64,000 nt of DNA from Gallionella sp. (GTDB lineage Bacteria > Pseudomonadota > Gammaproteobacteria > Burkholderiales > Gallionellaceae): the NCBI GenBank assembly GCA_013044075.1, contig JABEVG010000038.1, forward strand, positions 1 through 64,000, given 5' to 3'. The first letter of the stretch is position 1; the number at the start of each line of letters is the position of its first letter. The position numbers were made by a program, and so were the translations under genes. Below are positions 46,112-60,928 of this stretch, in pieces. The notes beneath the pieces are model-generated. The model ran no database searches and had not been told where the DNA came from. It worked only from the letters and a program-made list of their open reading frames with translations.

Positions 46112-47466
46112 TATTTTGCTTTGTTGCGCTCGGCCAGACGTTCTTCCAGATAATGAATACTCGTTCCGCCGCGAATAAAAGCCGCGTCCTGCAACAATTC
46201 ACGATGCAGCGCGATGTTGGTATCAATGCCTTCCACAGCCATCTCCGACAGCGCGGTGCGCATCCGCGCCATCGCCTGTTCACGCGTGTCGCCGTAGGCG
46301 ATCAGCTTGCCTATCATCGAGTCGTAATGGGGCGGCACGAAGTAGTTGGCATACACATGCGAATCAACACGGATGCCGGGGCCGCCGGGTGTATGCCAAG
46401 TCGTGATACGACCCGGTGAAGGGGTAAATTTATAGGGGTGCTCCGCGTTGATGCGGCACTCGATCGCATGACCCCGGAATTGGATGTCGCGTTGGCGGAA
46501 CGGCAGTCTCTCGCCGGCGGCGATGCGGATTTGTTGTTGCACGATATCGATGCCGGTGATCATTTCGGTCACCGGATGTTCGACCTGCACGCGCGTGTTC
46601 ATCTCAATGAAGAAGAATTCGCCGTTCTCGTACAGGAACTCGAACGTGCCCGCGCCGCGATAGCCGATCTTGCGGCACGCTTCCGCGCAGCGTTCTCCGA
46701 CCTTGTTGCGCATCTTCACATCCAGCAATGGTGCAGGTGCTTCTTCCAGTACTTTTTGGTGACGGCGCTGCATGGAACAATCACGTTCGCCCAGATACAC
46801 GGCGTTGCCATGCTGGTCAGCCAGTACCTGAATCTCGATATGGCGCGGGTTCTCCAGAAACTTTTCCATGTACACCATGGGATTGTTGAAGGCCGCCTGC
46901 GCTTCGGTCTTGGTCATGGTGACCGCATTGAGCAGTGCCGCCTCGGTGTGAACCACACGCATACCGCGACCACCTCCACCGCCCGAGGCCTTGATGATGA
47001 CCGGGTAACCGATGCTGCGCGCGATTTTGACGATCTCGGCAGGATTATCCGGCAACGCGCCCTCGACTCCAGGAACACAGGGAACACCCGCTTTTTTCAT
47101 GGCGATTTTTGCCGAAACTTTATCGCCCATCAAACGGATGGTTTCCGCTCGCGGGCCGATGAAGACGAAGCCGCATTTTTCCACGCGCTCGGAAAAATCG
47201 GCATTCTCGGAGAGGAAGCCGTAGCCCGGGTGTATGGCTTGCGCATCGGTCACTTCCGCCGCGCTGATGATGGCGGGGATGCTCAGATAACTTTGCGACG
47301 AGGCTGCCGGGCCGATACACACCGACTCGTCCGCCAATTTGACATACTTGGCATCGGCATCCGCTTCGGAATGCACGACCACGGTTTTGATACCAAGTTC
47401 GCGGCAGGCACGTTGAATGCGTAAAGCGATTTCGCCACGATTGGCGATGAGGATTTTTTCAAACAT
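46111..47466 (-). CDS. accC: acetyl-CoA carboxylase, biotin carboxylase subunit
   Basis: ATP-dependent carboxylation of the biotin on AccB, first step of fatty acid synthesis. The 451-residue ATP-grasp protein has [17 protein letters not shown] at the N-terminus, the Gly-rich ATP loop GGGGRGMR (about 163-170), and [14 protein letters not shown] (about 288-301). The track ORF starts 48 bases earlier; the ATG at 47466 gives the canonical N-terminus. accB lies 55 bases upstream on the same strand and prmA overlaps its stop. Confidence 0.96.
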   Translation of the reverse strand: MFEKILIANRGEIALRIQRACRELGIKTVVVHSEADADAKYVKLADESVCIGPAASSQSYLSIPAIISAAEVTDAQAIHPGYGFLSENADFSERVEKCGFVFIGPRAETIRLMGDKVSAKIAMKKAGVPCVPGVEGALPDNPAEIVKIARSIGYPVIIKASGGGGGRGMRVVHTEAALLNAVTMTKTEAQAAFNNPMVYMEKFLENPRHIEIQVLADQHGNAVYLGERDCSMQRRHQKVLEEAPAPLLDVKMRNKVGERCAEACRKIGYRGAGTFEFLYENGEFFFIEMNTRVQVEHPVTEMITGIDIVQQQIRIAAGERLPFRQRDIQFRGHAIECRINAEHPYKFTPSPGRITTWHTPGGPGIRVDSHVYANYFVPPHYDSMIGKLIAYGDTREQAMARMRTALSEMAVEGIDTNIALHRELLQDAAFIRGGTSIHYLEERLAERNKAK

Positions 47467-47521
47467 GATAGGAGACTCCGGGCCAGGCGCAACAAGCTTT
47501 TCGCGCCATTGCATTGTTTGA

Positions 47522-47986
47522 TTAACCGATGACGAACAAAGGTTGGCCGAATTCTACCGGCTGACCGTTCTCTACCAAGATGGCCTTGATAACACCTGCC
47601 TGGTCGGAGTCGATTTCGTTGAGCAGCTTCATCGCCTCGATGATGCACAAGGTGTCGCCGCTATTGACGTTCTGACCGACATCGACAAACGGTTTGGAAC
47701 CCGGCGAAGCAGAACGGTAAAAAGTCCCAACCATAGGCGATTTGACCACATGGCCTTCGGCAACCGCAGGCTTGGCAGCTTCAACGGGTGCGGCGGCGAC
47801 AGCTATCACTGGAGCAGGGGGTGCGCTCGTCATCGTGTGTTGAGGAGGAGCAGAAGAATACATTTGCTGGCCAGCTGCGACAGTACGCGTGATACGCACC
47901 CGCTCTTCTCCTTCGCTGATTTCCAGTTCAGCGATACCGGAACCTTCGACCAGCTCGATCAGTGTTTTTAGTTTGCGCAAGTCCAT
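47522..47986 (-). CDS. accB: acetyl-CoA carboxylase, biotin carboxyl carrier protein
   Basis: Carries the biotin that AccC carboxylates. The 154-residue protein has the N-terminal [20 protein letters not shown], an Ala/Pro-rich linker (about 45-75), and a C-terminal biotinyl domain (about 78-153). The biotinylated lysine lies in EAMKLLNEI (about residue 120), with [10 protein letters not shown] at the domain start. It follows aroQ by 10 bases and is followed by accC; aroQ-accB-accC is a common proteobacterial cluster. Confidence 0.96.
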   Translation of the reverse strand: MDLRKLKTLIELVEGSGIAELEISEGEERVRITRTVAAGQQMYSSAPPQHTMTSAPPAPVIAVAAAPVEAAKPAVAEGHVVKSPMVGTFYRSASPGSKPFVDVGQNVNSGDTLCIIEAMKLLNEIDSDQAGVIKAILVENGQPVEFGQPLFVIG

Positions 47987-47996
47987 TGTTTACTCC

Positions 47997-48470
47997 TTAT
48001 TGTTTTTTATAACTCAGTGCATATTGCACTGCAAATTCGTAACCAGAGGCACCCAAGCCGCTGATGACACCGATAGCCAGATCAGAAAAAAAAGATTTTT
48101 TACGGAATGCTTCGCGAGCATGCACGTTAGAAAGGTGTACCTCGATGAAGGGGATGTCCACAGCCGCCAACGCATCACGCAACGCGACACTGGTATGGGT
48201 AAAGGCAGCCGGATTGATGACGATAAACGCTGTCCCGTCGTCGCGCGCCTGATGTAAACGTTCCAGCAGGACGGCCTCAGAATTACTCTGGAGGCATTGC
48301 ACAACCGCGCCACTTTTGACGGCTAAAGCCTTCAAGTTAGCGTTAATTTCTTCTAAGGTGGTGCGGCCATACACCGCTGGCTCGCGGCTTCCGAGCAGGT
48401 TAAGGTTAGGCCCATGCAGCACCAAGATGTGTTTTGCGGGACTCGCTGGGTTAGCAGGACTCGTTTTCAT
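47997..48470 (-). CDS. aroQ: 3-dehydroquinate dehydratase, type II
   Basis: Third step of the shikimate pathway, a dodecameric type II dehydratase. The 157-residue protein has [18 protein letters not shown] near the N-terminus, then the catalytic Tyr in [10 protein letters not shown] (about 34). The His/Asn motif [16 protein letters not shown] (about 85-100) and [14 protein letters not shown] follow. The first 13 residues (Ser/Pro/Ala) are an unusual extension and the true start could be a little downstream, but no other ATG is available before the domain. It is followed by accB. Confidence 0.94.
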   Translation of the reverse strand: MKTSPANPASPAKHILVLHGPNLNLLGSREPAVYGRTTLEEINANLKALAVKSGAVVQCLQSNSEAVLLERLHQARDDGTAFIVINPAAFTHTSVALRDALAAVDIPFIEVHLSNVHAREAFRKKSFFSDLAIGVISGLGASGYEFAVQYALSYKKQ

Positions 48471-48534
48471 GCGCGCAGTTTGCCGTAAATTGGGGAGAGT
48501 TGTCTAGATTTTTTCCGAAGATAAGCAAAAAGCA

Positions 48535-50352
48535 TTACAGCTTGGCATGTTGCAGGCTTTTAACAAATTGTGCGGCATCCTGATAGCCCACCACGCGCGC
48601 GGTTTGGATTTCCTTGCCTTGTGCATCAAAAAACAGGGTCGCAGGCGGACCGAACAAACCGTATTGCTTGAGCAAGGCTTTGTCCTCAAGCGTGTTTGCG
48701 GTCACATCCGCCTGCAGCAGGAGGGCGGATTTTAATTTGGCTTGTACCACCGGATCGGTGAACGTGTAACGCTCCATTTCTTTGCAAGACACGCACCAGT
48801 CCGCATAAAAATCCAGCACCACGATTTTCCCGTTCGCACTTGCAATGCGTTGCTCCAGCTCGGCGAGATCTTTGATACGCGTCCATTGCAATGAGCTTGT
48901 GTTGGCCGACTCGGCCTTGCCTATCGTACCCAGCGGTCGCAAGATGTCGCGGGCACCGGATAGCGATCCAACCAAATAGGAAATACCCAACAACAACAGT
49001 ACCAGCCCAATGCCTTTACGCATTTTGTGCCAACCGTTGGTATGCTGCGGTAGCGCATCCAACACACGCATATAAGCCGCCGTGAGTATCAGCAACAATG
49101 CCCACAAGAACATCTGCACACCCATCGGCAGCAAAGGTTGGATGATCCATATAGCCAAGGCCAACAGCATGACACCAAAGAATCGCTTGACGGCATCCAT
49201 CCAGGCTCCGGCTTTGGGCAACAACACCCCGGCGGACGTACCAATCAACAACAGTGGTGACCCCATGCCCAAAGCCAAAGCGAACAGTGCCACGCCACCG
49301 AGGGCGGCATCATGTGTTTGGCTGATGTAAAGCAACGCGCCAGCCAGGGGAGCGGCGACACACGGGCCCATGATGATGGCGGACAATGCGCCCATGATGA
49401 ACACGCCGCTCAGATGCCCGCCATGCAAACGGTTACTGGTGTCAGCCAGTTTGCTTTGCAGCGCAGTGGGGAGTTGCAGCTCGTACACGCCAAACATGGA
49501 CAGCGACAACAGCACGAACACTGTCGCAAATCCACCCAGCACCCACGGGGTTTGCAGGGCATTGGAAACCAAGTCACCGGAAAAACCGGCGGTCACCCCG
49601 GCCAGCGCGTAGGTGATCGCCATACCCATCACATAGGACAATGAAAGAATAAAAGCATGTGTCCTGGTAATGTGATGCCCTCGCCCGACGATGATGCCGG
49701 ACAAGATGGGAATCATCGGAAATACGCACGGCGTGAATGCCAGCAAGAGACCCGCCCCAAAAAAGAATGTCACGACCAGCCAAAAACTACCGCTTCTAAA
49801 AAGCTGTTTGATCCTGGAATCTTCTGTGGATGAATCGAGAACCTCGGATGATGCCACGCTGGTAAGGCTCGGCACAGTGGTCTGCACACCGCCGCCCGGC
49901 ATATCAAGCACGAACGTTTTTTCTATTGGCGGGTAACACAAACCCTGCTCGCTACAGCCCTGATATTCCACTGCCAGCGAAATCTTATCTTTAGACCGCG
50001 CCGTGGTCAGCGGAATCGCCGCCTGAAACGAATGATGGAAGACTTCCATCTCGCCAAAGTTGCGATCTTGTTTGATTTCTCCTTTTGGAAAATCAGGCTC
50101 GGAGAATTTTGTCTCATCATCCAGAGACCTGAAAATGATCTTGTTGCGATACAGATAATAGCCCGGCGTAATGCTGAAGTTCGCTTGTAGCGTATTAGCA
50201 TCCTGAACCAATACGGAAAGTTTGAAGGCTTGATCGGGAAGCAGAAAAACCGGTTTTTTGTCGCCCCCCAAAAGCGGCAGTCGGTCCAGGAAGTTTTCCG
50301 CGTGTACCCCCGCATTCAACACACAAAGCAACATGAAACAAACAAAGCGCAT
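48535..50352 (-). CDS. dsbD: thiol:disulfide interchange protein DsbD
   Basis: Moves electrons from cytoplasmic thioredoxin across the inner membrane to periplasmic thiol proteins, including those of cytochrome c maturation. The 605-residue protein has a signal peptide (MRFVCFMLLCVLNAGVHA). An N-terminal DsbD-alpha domain follows (about 25-145, with YQGCSEQGLCYPP cysteines), then an eight-helix membrane domain (about 188-470; FTPCVFPMIPILSG and GPCVAAPLAGALLY). A C-terminal thioredoxin-like domain carries FYADWCVSCKEME. All three cysteine pairs are present. It is 3 bases after cutA. Confidence 0.95.
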   Translation of the reverse strand: MRFVCFMLLCVLNAGVHAENFLDRLPLLGGDKKPVFLLPDQAFKLSVLVQDANTLQANFSITPGYYLYRNKIIFRSLDDETKFSEPDFPKGEIKQDRNFGEMEVFHHSFQAAIPLTTARSKDKISLAVEYQGCSEQGLCYPPIEKTFVLDMPGGGVQTTVPSLTSVASSEVLDSSTEDSRIKQLFRSGSFWLVVTFFFGAGLLLAFTPCVFPMIPILSGIIVGRGHHITRTHAFILSLSYVMGMAITYALAGVTAGFSGDLVSNALQTPWVLGGFATVFVLLSLSMFGVYELQLPTALQSKLADTSNRLHGGHLSGVFIMGALSAIIMGPCVAAPLAGALLYISQTHDAALGGVALFALALGMGSPLLLIGTSAGVLLPKAGAWMDAVKRFFGVMLLALAIWIIQPLLPMGVQMFLWALLLILTAAYMRVLDALPQHTNGWHKMRKGIGLVLLLLGISYLVGSLSGARDILRPLGTIGKAESANTSSLQWTRIKDLAELEQRIASANGKIVVLDFYADWCVSCKEMERYTFTDPVVQAKLKSALLLQADVTANTLEDKALLKQYGLFGPPATLFFDAQGKEIQTARVVGYQDAAQFVKSLQHAKL

Positions 50353-50355
50353 AGA

Positions 50356-50685
50356 TTATTCCTTGTGAGTCTGGATTTCAGCATTTACCCAATGCAAATA
50401 TTCGGGCAAGGCCTCCGTCACCGGAAACGCAATAATTTCGGGCAGTTCATAAGGGTGTGCGGCACGAATTAATTTTTCAAGCCGGGCGTACGCCGGGCGG
50501 GTCGTTTTAATCAGCACGGGTATTTCGGTCGCCGTCTCGACCTTGCCTTGCCAGCGATAAACCGATGTACAAGGTGCAAGTCGGTTCACACAGGCCGCCG
50601 CACGTGCCTCGATGATTTGCAGGGCGAGTTTATCGGCAGACGCCACATCGGGCAAATTAGTCATGACGAGCAAGCCATCCATCAT
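50356..50685 (-). CDS. cutA: divalent-cation tolerance protein CutA
   Basis: Small trimeric protein linked to copper tolerance in E. coli, with unknown molecular activity. From the ATG at 50685 it is 109 residues with LLVMTNLPDVASADKLALQI, AAACVNRLAPCTSVYRW and HPYELPEIIAFP, all family hallmarks. The track start 15 codons earlier lies inside holA. The ATG at 50685 overlaps the holA stop by four bases (ATGA). cutA-dsbD order is common in proteobacteria and fits a shared role in envelope redox or metal handling. Confidence 0.93.
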   Translation of the reverse strand: MMDGLLVMTNLPDVASADKLALQIIEARAAACVNRLAPCTSVYRWQGKVETATEIPVLIKTTRPAYARLEKLIRAAHPYELPEIIAFPVTEALPEYLHWVNAEIQTHKE

Positions 50686-51695
50686 GCTGCTTTTGCGAAA
50701 CGCTGGCCCAGTTGCAGCAGCTCGTCCCATACGTCACCTGTCCGCAGGCCTTTGATGGTCTTGTCGAGGCGAGCCGCCTGTTGCATGGCGCGTTCGATGT
50801 GGGCGAATTTAATCCGGCGCGCGGCATTCTCGATCTGGCTCAGGCTGGCTCCCCAGATACGCGCCCCACGCATGGCATTGCTGATATTGCTGCCGCGCTG
50901 CATAGCTTGCAATACGCGCCCCAATTTTCTGATGTCTTCGCTCATCGCCCACAGCACCAGCGCGGTCGCCGTGCCTTCCGCGCGCAGCCCGTCGAGTATG
51001 CGTGCGAACCTTGCCGCATTGCCGCTCAACATCGCCTCGGTAAGTTTGCTGATGTCGTAACGCGCCACGTCCATCACCGCGTCTTTCACTTGCTCAAAGG
51101 ACAACAAGCCCGCCGGATGCAACAACGCAAGCTTTTGCACCTCTTGAAAAGCGGCAAGCAGGTTACCTTCCGAGCGATCCGCCAAAAATTCCAATGTGGC
51201 GGATTCCGCGCTTTGTCCTTGGCGTTTTAATCGTCCGGCCAACCAGCCGGGTAGCGCACCACGCGAAATGTCGTCGGCCTGGATAACCACGCTGTGCTGC
51301 TCCAGCGCGGTGAACCATTTACTGTTCTGCGCGGTTTTGTCGAGCCTGGGCAAGCTGATCAAAGTGAGAATGTCCGGGCTCAAGTTAGCAACATAATCTT
51401 GCAGGGCCTGCGCGCCTTCTACTCCCGGCTTGCCGGAAGGAATACGGATGTCCATCACTTTTCGTTCGGCAAACAAGGACCTACTTTGCGCGCTGTTGCG
51501 CAACTCCGCCCACTTGAAGTATTGCTCAACGACGAAGGTCTCGCGCTCGCTGTAGCCGGCTTTGCGCGCGGCTGCGCGTATGCTGTCCGCCGCTTCGGTA
51601 GCCAACAACAGCGCGTCGCCCATCACCACGTAGAGCGGCTTTAATCCGTTCGCAAGGTGGCGCGGCAGGTCTTCGCTGTTGAGGGTGGTCATCAT
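50682..51695 (-). CDS. holA: DNA polymerase III, delta subunit
   Basis: Clamp-loader subunit that opens the beta ring. The 337-residue protein has the N-terminal ATPase-like domain without functional nucleotide motifs (LKPLYVVMGDALLLATEAAD), then RKVMDIRIPSGKPG, the middle DRSEGNLLAAFQEVQKLALL, and the helical C-terminal collar (about 215-330). The ATG-side overlaps the lptE stop by four bases and its own stop overlaps cutA. The leuS-lptE-holA order is conserved across beta- and gammaproteobacteria. Confidence 0.94.
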   Translation of the reverse strand: MMTTLNSEDLPRHLANGLKPLYVVMGDALLLATEAADSIRAAARKAGYSERETFVVEQYFKWAELRNSAQSRSLFAERKVMDIRIPSGKPGVEGAQALQDYVANLSPDILTLISLPRLDKTAQNSKWFTALEQHSVVIQADDISRGALPGWLAGRLKRQGQSAESATLEFLADRSEGNLLAAFQEVQKLALLHPAGLLSFEQVKDAVMDVARYDISKLTEAMLSGNAARFARILDGLRAEGTATALVLWAMSEDIRKLGRVLQAMQRGSNISNAMRGARIWGASLSQIENAARRIKFAHIERAMQQAARLDKTIKGLRTGDVWDELLQLGQRFAKAA

Positions 51696-52183
51696 TGGGC
51701 TTGCGGCTTGGCGTGGCTCAAGCGGCGCATGATCTTCTGCACCATGTCCGAGCGCATGCCCTGAAAAAGCATATTCGACTCGGCTTCTTTTGCAAGAATG
51801 ATGGTGTCGTTGTAGGAGTAATTGCGGTACAGCACCATTTGCTCTGCGGGTATCCAGTTTTGCTGCTTGTTATCATATGCCCGTAACGACACCCGAAAAT
51901 GCATCTCGAATTCATTCACACGTCCGCTACCGGCCACAGTCAGAATCTGCTGATCGGCGATCTCACTAGCGATATTAAGCACCACATCCGCCTGTTCGGC
52001 GGTAGCCGCCACAGTGACTTTGTTGATCAGCAGATTGCGCCGCAACTCGTTTACAAACGGTGAATTCAAATCTGGGGCGATGATGTATATCGTCTTGAAC
52101 GGCATGCCTTCCTGACCGCGCAAATGAAAGCCGCAGGCACTGAGCAAGCAAACCGCCATGACAAGAATTACGCGCAACGTCAT
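51692..52183 (-). CDS. lptE: LPS-assembly lipoprotein LptE
   Basis: Outer membrane lipoprotein that plugs the LptD barrel for LPS export. The 163-residue protein has a signal peptide with lipobox LLSAC, then CGFHLRGQ, the classic start of mature LptE (RlpB). A two-sheet sandwich follows (about 30-150) with a long C-terminal helix (IMRRLSHAKPQAQ). It starts 2 bases after the leuS stop and overlaps holA by four bases, so the three genes are one transcription unit. Confidence 0.93.
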   Translation of the reverse strand: MTLRVILVMAVCLLSACGFHLRGQEGMPFKTIYIIAPDLNSPFVNELRRNLLINKVTVAATAEQADVVLNIASEIADQQILTVAGSGRVNEFEMHFRVSLRAYDNKQQNWIPAEQMVLYRNYSYNDTIILAKEAESNMLFQGMRSDMVQKIMRRLSHAKPQAQ

Positions 52184-52185
52184 GC

Positions 52186-54822
<2,637 letters not shown>

Positions 54823-54968
54823 TTATTCTGGAGGCAAAAATATTTGTGTCATTATAACGTCTCGACTAGATGCCGCGTTTGACTTCTCAACTGCAGTCGT
54901 GCTTATTGGGATACTTGATGCCACAAGGTCAATTGTTACGCGCCGATTTCAGCGGGAATAAACCTCTG

Positions 54969-54998
54969 TTAGAATCGCGTTCTACAATTTTTTATAAT
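54969..54998 (+). promoter_or_regulatory. putative prk promoter
   Basis: A perfect TATAAT (54993-54998) follows TTAGAA (54969-54974) with an 18-base spacer. The -35 matches at 3 of 6 positions. The predicted start near 55005 leaves about 15 bases, including GAGGAG, before the prk ATG. The weak -35 would suit an activator such as CbbR, but no CbbR site was confirmed. Confidence 0.4.
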
Positions 54999-55019
54999 AC
55001 CTCTGAGGAGATACATACT

Positions 55020-55916
55020 ATGTCAAGCAAACACCCTGTGATTGCCATCACCGGCTCTTCCGGTGCAGGCACTACAACAGCTAAACGCGCATTTGAAAAT
55101 ATTTTCCGACGTGAAAAAATCAAAGCTGCGGTCATCGAGGGCGATAGCCTGCATAGTTTGGACCGCATGGCATTCCGTGCTGCGGCAGCTGACGCCGCCA
55201 AAGCGGGCAACAACACTTTCAGTCACTTTGGTCCGGAAGCCAACCATTTTGACAAGATCGAAGGCATGTTCAAGCAATACGGTGAAACGGGCATGTGCAA
55301 ACGTCGCTACTACGTCCATAGCGAACAGGAGGCGGTGGAACATAACAAGCACTTCGGCTTAAAGGATTTGACACCGGGGGTATTTACCCCCTGGGAAGAC
55401 ATCGAAGCTGACTCTGATTTATTGTTTTATGAGGGCTTACATGGTCTGGCCACCGATGATAGCCAGGGCATCGATGCCGGTCAATATGTTGATTTGGGTA
55501 TCGGTGTCGTACCTGTTGTCAACCTTGAATGGATACAAAAAATCCATCGTGATAAAGCCGAGCGTGGCTACTCTGCTGAAGCAACGGTGGATACCATCAT
55601 GCGTCGTATGCCCGACTACATTAAATTTATCACCCCGCAATTCTCCCGAACACACATCAATTTCCAGCGTGTCGCTACGGTCGACACCTCCAATCCTTTT
55701 ATTGCCCGCGATATTCCTACGCCCGATGAAAGTTTTGTTATCTGCCGTTTCCGTGACCCCAAAGGGGTGGATTTCCAATACATGTTGAGTATGATTCCAC
55801 ACTCCTTCATGTCTCGTGCAAATACCTTGGTCGTCCCCGGTGGAAAGATGAGCTATGCGATGGAAATCATCCTGGCTCCTATCATGCATGACATGATCGC
55901 CAAAAAGAAAGGGTAA
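55020..55916 (+). CDS. prk: phosphoribulokinase
   Basis: Makes ribulose-1,5-bisphosphate from ribulose-5-phosphate and ATP, a Calvin-cycle-specific step. The 298-residue length and sequence match the proteobacterial octameric type. It has P-loop GSSGAGTTTAK (about 12-22), EGDSLHSLDR, the acidic FYEGLHGL catalytic segment, and IPHSFMSRANTLVVPGGKM near the end. The track ORF begins 50 codons earlier; the ATG at 55020 has GAGGAG 8 bases upstream and is the true start. The regulatory cysteine pair of plastid enzymes is absent. No RuBisCO gene is in the window. Confidence 0.96.
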   Translation: MSSKHPVIAITGSSGAGTTTAKRAFENIFRREKIKAAVIEGDSLHSLDRMAFRAAAADAAKAGNNTFSHFGPEANHFDKIEGMFKQYGETGMCKRRYYVHSEQEAVEHNKHFGLKDLTPGVFTPWEDIEADSDLLFYEGLHGLATDDSQGIDAGQYVDLGIGVVPVVNLEWIQKIHRDKAERGYSAEATVDTIMRRMPDYIKFITPQFSRTHINFQRVATVDTSNPFIARDIPTPDESFVICRFRDPKGVDFQYMLSMIPHSFMSRANTLVVPGGKMSYAMEIILAPIMHDMIAKKKG

Positions 55917-55941
55917 AACCTGCTGATTGGCCAAATGAAAA

Positions 55942-55970
55942 GGGGCTGTCATCATCGACAGCCCCCTTAT
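55942..55970. terminator. bidirectional terminator between prk and atpC
   Basis: GGGGCTGTC (55942-55950) and GACAGCCCC (55957-55965) pair perfectly around a six-base loop. CTTAT follows on the plus strand and TTTTCATTT on the minus strand. It can end both the prk transcript and, after about 100 bases of trailer, the ATP synthase operon. Confidence 0.75.
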
Positions 55971-56042
55971 TTATCGGCTTTAAATTTGTCATCAAATGCA
56001 ACACAGGCTTAAACCAGACTGCATTTTTTCACAACGTTCTGC

Positions 56043-56471
56043 TTAATGACCGCCGTGTTTACGCAAGTGTTTAATGGCTGCCAACTGTGCAATCGCTTCA
56101 GCCAACTCAGCTTGTGCCTGGGCATAGTCGATATCTGAAGTACGATTCTTCATCGCTTCTTCTGCATCCTGTTTGGCTTTCAAAGCACGCGCCTCGTCCA
56201 AATCAGCTCCCCGCGTAGCGGTGTCTGCCAAAATGGTGACTACATCAGGCTGCACCTCCAGCATTCCGCCAGAAACATAAATCAACTCTTCTGCTTCCTG
56301 GTCGGGCAGCTTCAAACGCACGGAGCCCGGCTTGATACGAGTCATCAAAGCAGTATGGCGCGGATAAATGCCCAACTCGCCCATCTCACCGGGAACAATG
56401 ACAATTTCGGCGAGGCCGGAAAAAATCAAAGCCTCCGCACTTACAATATCTACATGAACAGTCATTGCCAT
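56043..56471 (-). CDS. atpC: ATP synthase epsilon subunit
   Basis: Part of the F1 central stalk and an inhibitor of ATP hydrolysis. The 142-residue protein has the N-terminal beta-sandwich (about 1-85) with [24 protein letters not shown] and a C-terminal helical hairpin (about 90-138) rich in Ala, Glu and Gln. Last gene of the operon, 13 bases after atpD, with a terminator about 75 bases downstream. Length and motifs are normal. Confidence 0.96.
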   Translation of the reverse strand: MAMTVHVDIVSAEALIFSGLAEIVIVPGEMGELGIYPRHTALMTRIKPGSVRLKLPDQEAEELIYVSGGMLEVQPDVVTILADTATRGADLDEARALKAKQDAEEAMKNRTSDIDYAQAQAELAEAIAQLAAIKHLRKHGGH

Positions 56472-56484
56472 GATTTACCTCTAA

Positions 56485-57900
<1,416 letters not shown>

Positions 57901-57939
57901 CTAAATTAATTCTGTAATTAACTATCTGCCGTGGCCGTA

Positions 57940-58806
57940 TCAGCCTACCGCTGCTGCACCGCTACAGATTTCTGAAATCTCACGGGTAATCGCAGCTTGA
58001 CGCGCTTTGTTATACACCAACTTCAGGTCCGCAATGACGCTCTTCGCATTGTCCGAAGCGGCTTTCATTGCCACCATGCGTGAACTTTGTTCAGATGCCA
58101 TGTTCTCGACCACACCTTGATATACCAGCGACTCGATATAGCGCAGCAGCAGTGCATCAATGACTAGCTTGGCATCAGGTTCGTAGATGTAATCCCAGCT
58201 GCCCTTTGCTTCTCCCAATTTGTCATTGGTCAGGGGCAACAGTTGCTCCATGCACGGCTCTTGTTTCATGGTGTTGACGAAATGGTTGTAACTGATATGT
58301 ATCGCGTCAATCTCGCCCGCGACATATGCATCCAACATTACTTTAACCGCGCCGATCAAGTTCTCAACGTGAGGAACATCCCCCAGCCCCGTCAGATGGG
58401 ACTTCACTTCTGCACCGGTACGATTCATAAAACCGAATGCCTTGTTGCCGATCGCGCAAACAGCCACTGCCTTGCCCTCCGCTTCCCACGCTTTCATGCG
58501 ATTGATTGCCAAGCGCAATACGTTGGTATTCAAGCCGCCACACAATCCTTTGTCGGACGTAACGATGATTACGCCCACTTTTTTGATGCTGTCTCGCTTG
58601 ACCAAAAAGGGGTGCTTATATTCTGGATTGGCGCGAGAAAGATGGGCTGCTACGGCACGAATCTTTTCCGCATAAGGGCGAGCTGCACGCATACGCTCTT
58701 GCGCTTTGCGCATTTTGGCTGCGGCAACCATTTCCATGGCGCGCGTGATCTTGCGTGTATTTTCTACACTCTTGATCTTTGCGCGTATCTCTTTACTGCC
58801 AGCCAT
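57940..58806 (-). CDS. atpG: ATP synthase gamma subunit
   Basis: Rotating central shaft of F1. The 288-residue protein has the N-terminal coiled coil [27 protein letters not shown] and the conserved [10 protein letters not shown] (about 80-89). The C-terminal helix reads [26 protein letters not shown], the pattern expected at the top of the shaft. It begins 13 bases after atpA and precedes atpD. No regulatory redox insert of the chloroplast type is present. Confidence 0.97.
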   Translation of the reverse strand: MAGSKEIRAKIKSVENTRKITRAMEMVAAAKMRKAQERMRAARPYAEKIRAVAAHLSRANPEYKHPFLVKRDSIKKVGVIIVTSDKGLCGGLNTNVLRLAINRMKAWEAEGKAVAVCAIGNKAFGFMNRTGAEVKSHLTGLGDVPHVENLIGAVKVMLDAYVAGEIDAIHISYNHFVNTMKQEPCMEQLLPLTNDKLGEAKGSWDYIYEPDAKLVIDALLLRYIESLVYQGVVENMASEQSSRMVAMKAASDNAKSVIADLKLVYNKARQAAITREISEICSGAAAVG

Positions 58807-58819
58807 GTATCACCTCGAT

Positions 58820-60361
58820 TTAGTAAACAGCTGATGCTTTGAACTTTTCAATTGCAGCGGACAATAGCTTTTCGTTATCAGCATTCAAATCTTTGGTTGA
58901 TTCAATCGCATCCATCAGGCTCTTATTGTTAGATTTCAAATATGCATGCGCTGCCGATTCAAATGCCAAAGCTTTAGCAACTGGCACGTCATCGAAATAA
59001 CCTTTGTTGACTGCAAACAATGTCACCGCCATTTCGGCCACAGACAATGGACAATATTGCAACTGCTTCATCAATTCAGTAACCAAACGACCCCGTTCCA
59101 ATTGCTTGCGAGTTGCCTCATCTAAGTCGGATGCGAATTGTGCGAAAGCTGCCAATTCACGGTATTGAGCCAGAGCCAAACGCACACCGCCACCAAGTTT
59201 CTTGATGACCTTAGTTTGGGCTGCACCACCCACGCGAGAAACCGATATACCCGCATTAATCGCTGGACGGATACCCGCATTAAACAAGTCGGTCTCCAAA
59301 AATATCTGTCCGTCGGTGATCGAAATTACGTTGGTCGGAACGAATGCCGAAACGTCGCCCGCCTGAGTCTCAATGATGGGCAGAGCAGTCAAAGAACCCG
59401 TCTTACCCTTAACTGCACCCTTGGTGAAAGCTTCTACGTAGTCAGCATTCACACGCGCTGCACGCTCCAACAAACGGGAGTGCAAATAGAACACGTCGCC
59501 TGGGTAAGCTTCGCGGCCAGGTGGGCGGCGCAACAACAGAGAGATTTGACGATATGCCCAAGCCTGCTTGGTCAAATCATCGTAAACGATCAACGCATCT
59601 TCACCGCGATCGCGGAAGTACTCACCCATGGTACAACCAGCATAAGGAGCCAGGAATTGCATTGCAGCGGAATCAGATGCAGTAGCGGCAACCACGATGG
59701 TGTAACCCAACGCGCCGTGTTCTTCCAGCTTGCGCACCACGTTAGCGATTGTCGAGGCCTTTTGGCCAATCGCAACATAGATACAAGTGATGCCCTGCCC
59801 TTTTTGGTTGATGATTGCATCAATTGCCACCGCGGTCTTGCCAGTTTGGCGATCACCGATAATCAATTCGCGCTGACCGCGACCAACTGGAACCATAGAG
59901 TCAATAGACTTCAAACCGGTTTGTACCGGTTGATCGACAGATTTACGCGCAATAACCCCTGGCGCAACTTTTTCGATTTTGTCCGTCATTTTTGCGTTGA
60001 TTGGGCCTTTGCCATCGATAGGCTGTCCCAATGCGTTCACCACCCGACCACACAATTCAGGTCCGACTGGCACTTCTAAGATACGACCTGTGCACTTGAC
60101 TGTGTCACCTTCTTTGATATGCTCGTACTCACCCAGAACCACCGTGCCGACTGAATCACGCTCCAAGTTCAACGCCAAGCCGAACGTGTTACCAGGGAAT
60201 TCCAACATTTCACCTTGCATCACATCGGACAACCCGTGTACACGCACGATACCGTCCGTCACACTGACTACCGTGCCTTCCGTGCGAGCCTGCGTTGCCG
60301 CATCAAAATTTTCGATGCGGCTGCGAATCAAATTACTAATTTCAGAAGGGTTGAGCTTCAT
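58820..60361 (-). CDS. atpA: ATP synthase alpha subunit
   Basis: Non-catalytic nucleotide-binding F1 subunit. The 513-residue protein has the Walker [14 protein letters not shown] (about 169-181), Walker [21 protein letters not shown], and the conserved [17 protein letters not shown]. The N-terminal helix binding the delta subunit is intact ([15 protein letters not shown]). It lies 31 bases after atpH in the standard order. Length is typical of proteobacteria. Confidence 0.97.
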   Translation of the reverse strand: MKLNPSEISNLIRSRIENFDAATQARTEGTVVSVTDGIVRVHGLSDVMQGEMLEFPGNTFGLALNLERDSVGTVVLGEYEHIKEGDTVKCTGRILEVPVGPELCGRVVNALGQPIDGKGPINAKMTDKIEKVAPGVIARKSVDQPVQTGLKSIDSMVPVGRGQRELIIGDRQTGKTAVAIDAIINQKGQGITCIYVAIGQKASTIANVVRKLEEHGALGYTIVVAATASDSAAMQFLAPYAGCTMGEYFRDRGEDALIVYDDLTKQAWAYRQISLLLRRPPGREAYPGDVFYLHSRLLERAARVNADYVEAFTKGAVKGKTGSLTALPIIETQAGDVSAFVPTNVISITDGQIFLETDLFNAGIRPAINAGISVSRVGGAAQTKVIKKLGGGVRLALAQYRELAAFAQFASDLDEATRKQLERGRLVTELMKQLQYCPLSVAEMAVTLFAVNKGYFDDVPVAKALAFESAAHAYLKSNNKSLMDAIESTKDLNADNEKLLSAAIEKFKASAVY

Positions 60362-60392
60362 CTGAGTTTTCCTTATTCCGATTATTCGATCA

Positions 60393-60923
60393 TTAAGCTA
60401 GTGCGTATGCCAATTCGGCAAGGCGGGTGTTGGCAGAACCATCAATCACTTTATCGCCCATGCGAATCACAATTCCGCCTAGCAAGGCTTTGTTCACATC
60501 ACAGCTGAGCTTAATGTCGCACCCTAAGCGAACCTTTAGAGCCGCAGCGATTTTTTCTTGTTGCACATCGTTCAAAACAAAAGCCGAACTGATAGTCACT
60601 TGTGCGGATTTTTCTGCTTCAGCACGCAAGACTTCAAACATCTCTGCGATTTCAGCAGCAACCGTCAAGCGACCACCTTGTGCCAAGACGCGAACAAAAT
60701 TACTTTGCTCCTTATTCAGTACGCCCGCCAATTCCAATATCAATGCTTCGATTTGGTCGCGTTTTATTCGCGGGCTTGATACCACAGCGCGTATGTCCGC
60801 ATTTGCCATCAAATCTGACAAAGTATGAATGAACACTGACCAGCCTTTTAAGTCGGCCTGTTTTTGCGCAACTTCAAAGGCAGCTTGGACATAGGGGCGT
60901 GCAATAGTATTGTCTTCGGACAT
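60393..60923 (-). CDS. atpH: ATP synthase delta subunit
   Basis: Peripheral-stalk cap joining F1 alpha to the b dimer. The 176-residue protein has an N-terminal helical bundle (about 1-105; [17 protein letters not shown]), and a C-terminal domain with [20 protein letters not shown] and the family-typical [19 protein letters not shown]. It starts 5 bases after the atpF stop, so the stalk subunits are translationally close. Confidence 0.95.
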   Translation of the reverse strand: MSEDNTIARPYVQAAFEVAQKQADLKGWSVFIHTLSDLMANADIRAVVSSPRIKRDQIEALILELAGVLNKEQSNFVRVLAQGGRLTVAAEIAEMFEVLRAEAEKSAQVTISSAFVLNDVQQEKIAAALKVRLGCDIKLSCDVNKALLGGIVIRMGDKVIDGSANTRLAELAYALA

Positions 60924-60928
60924 AACGT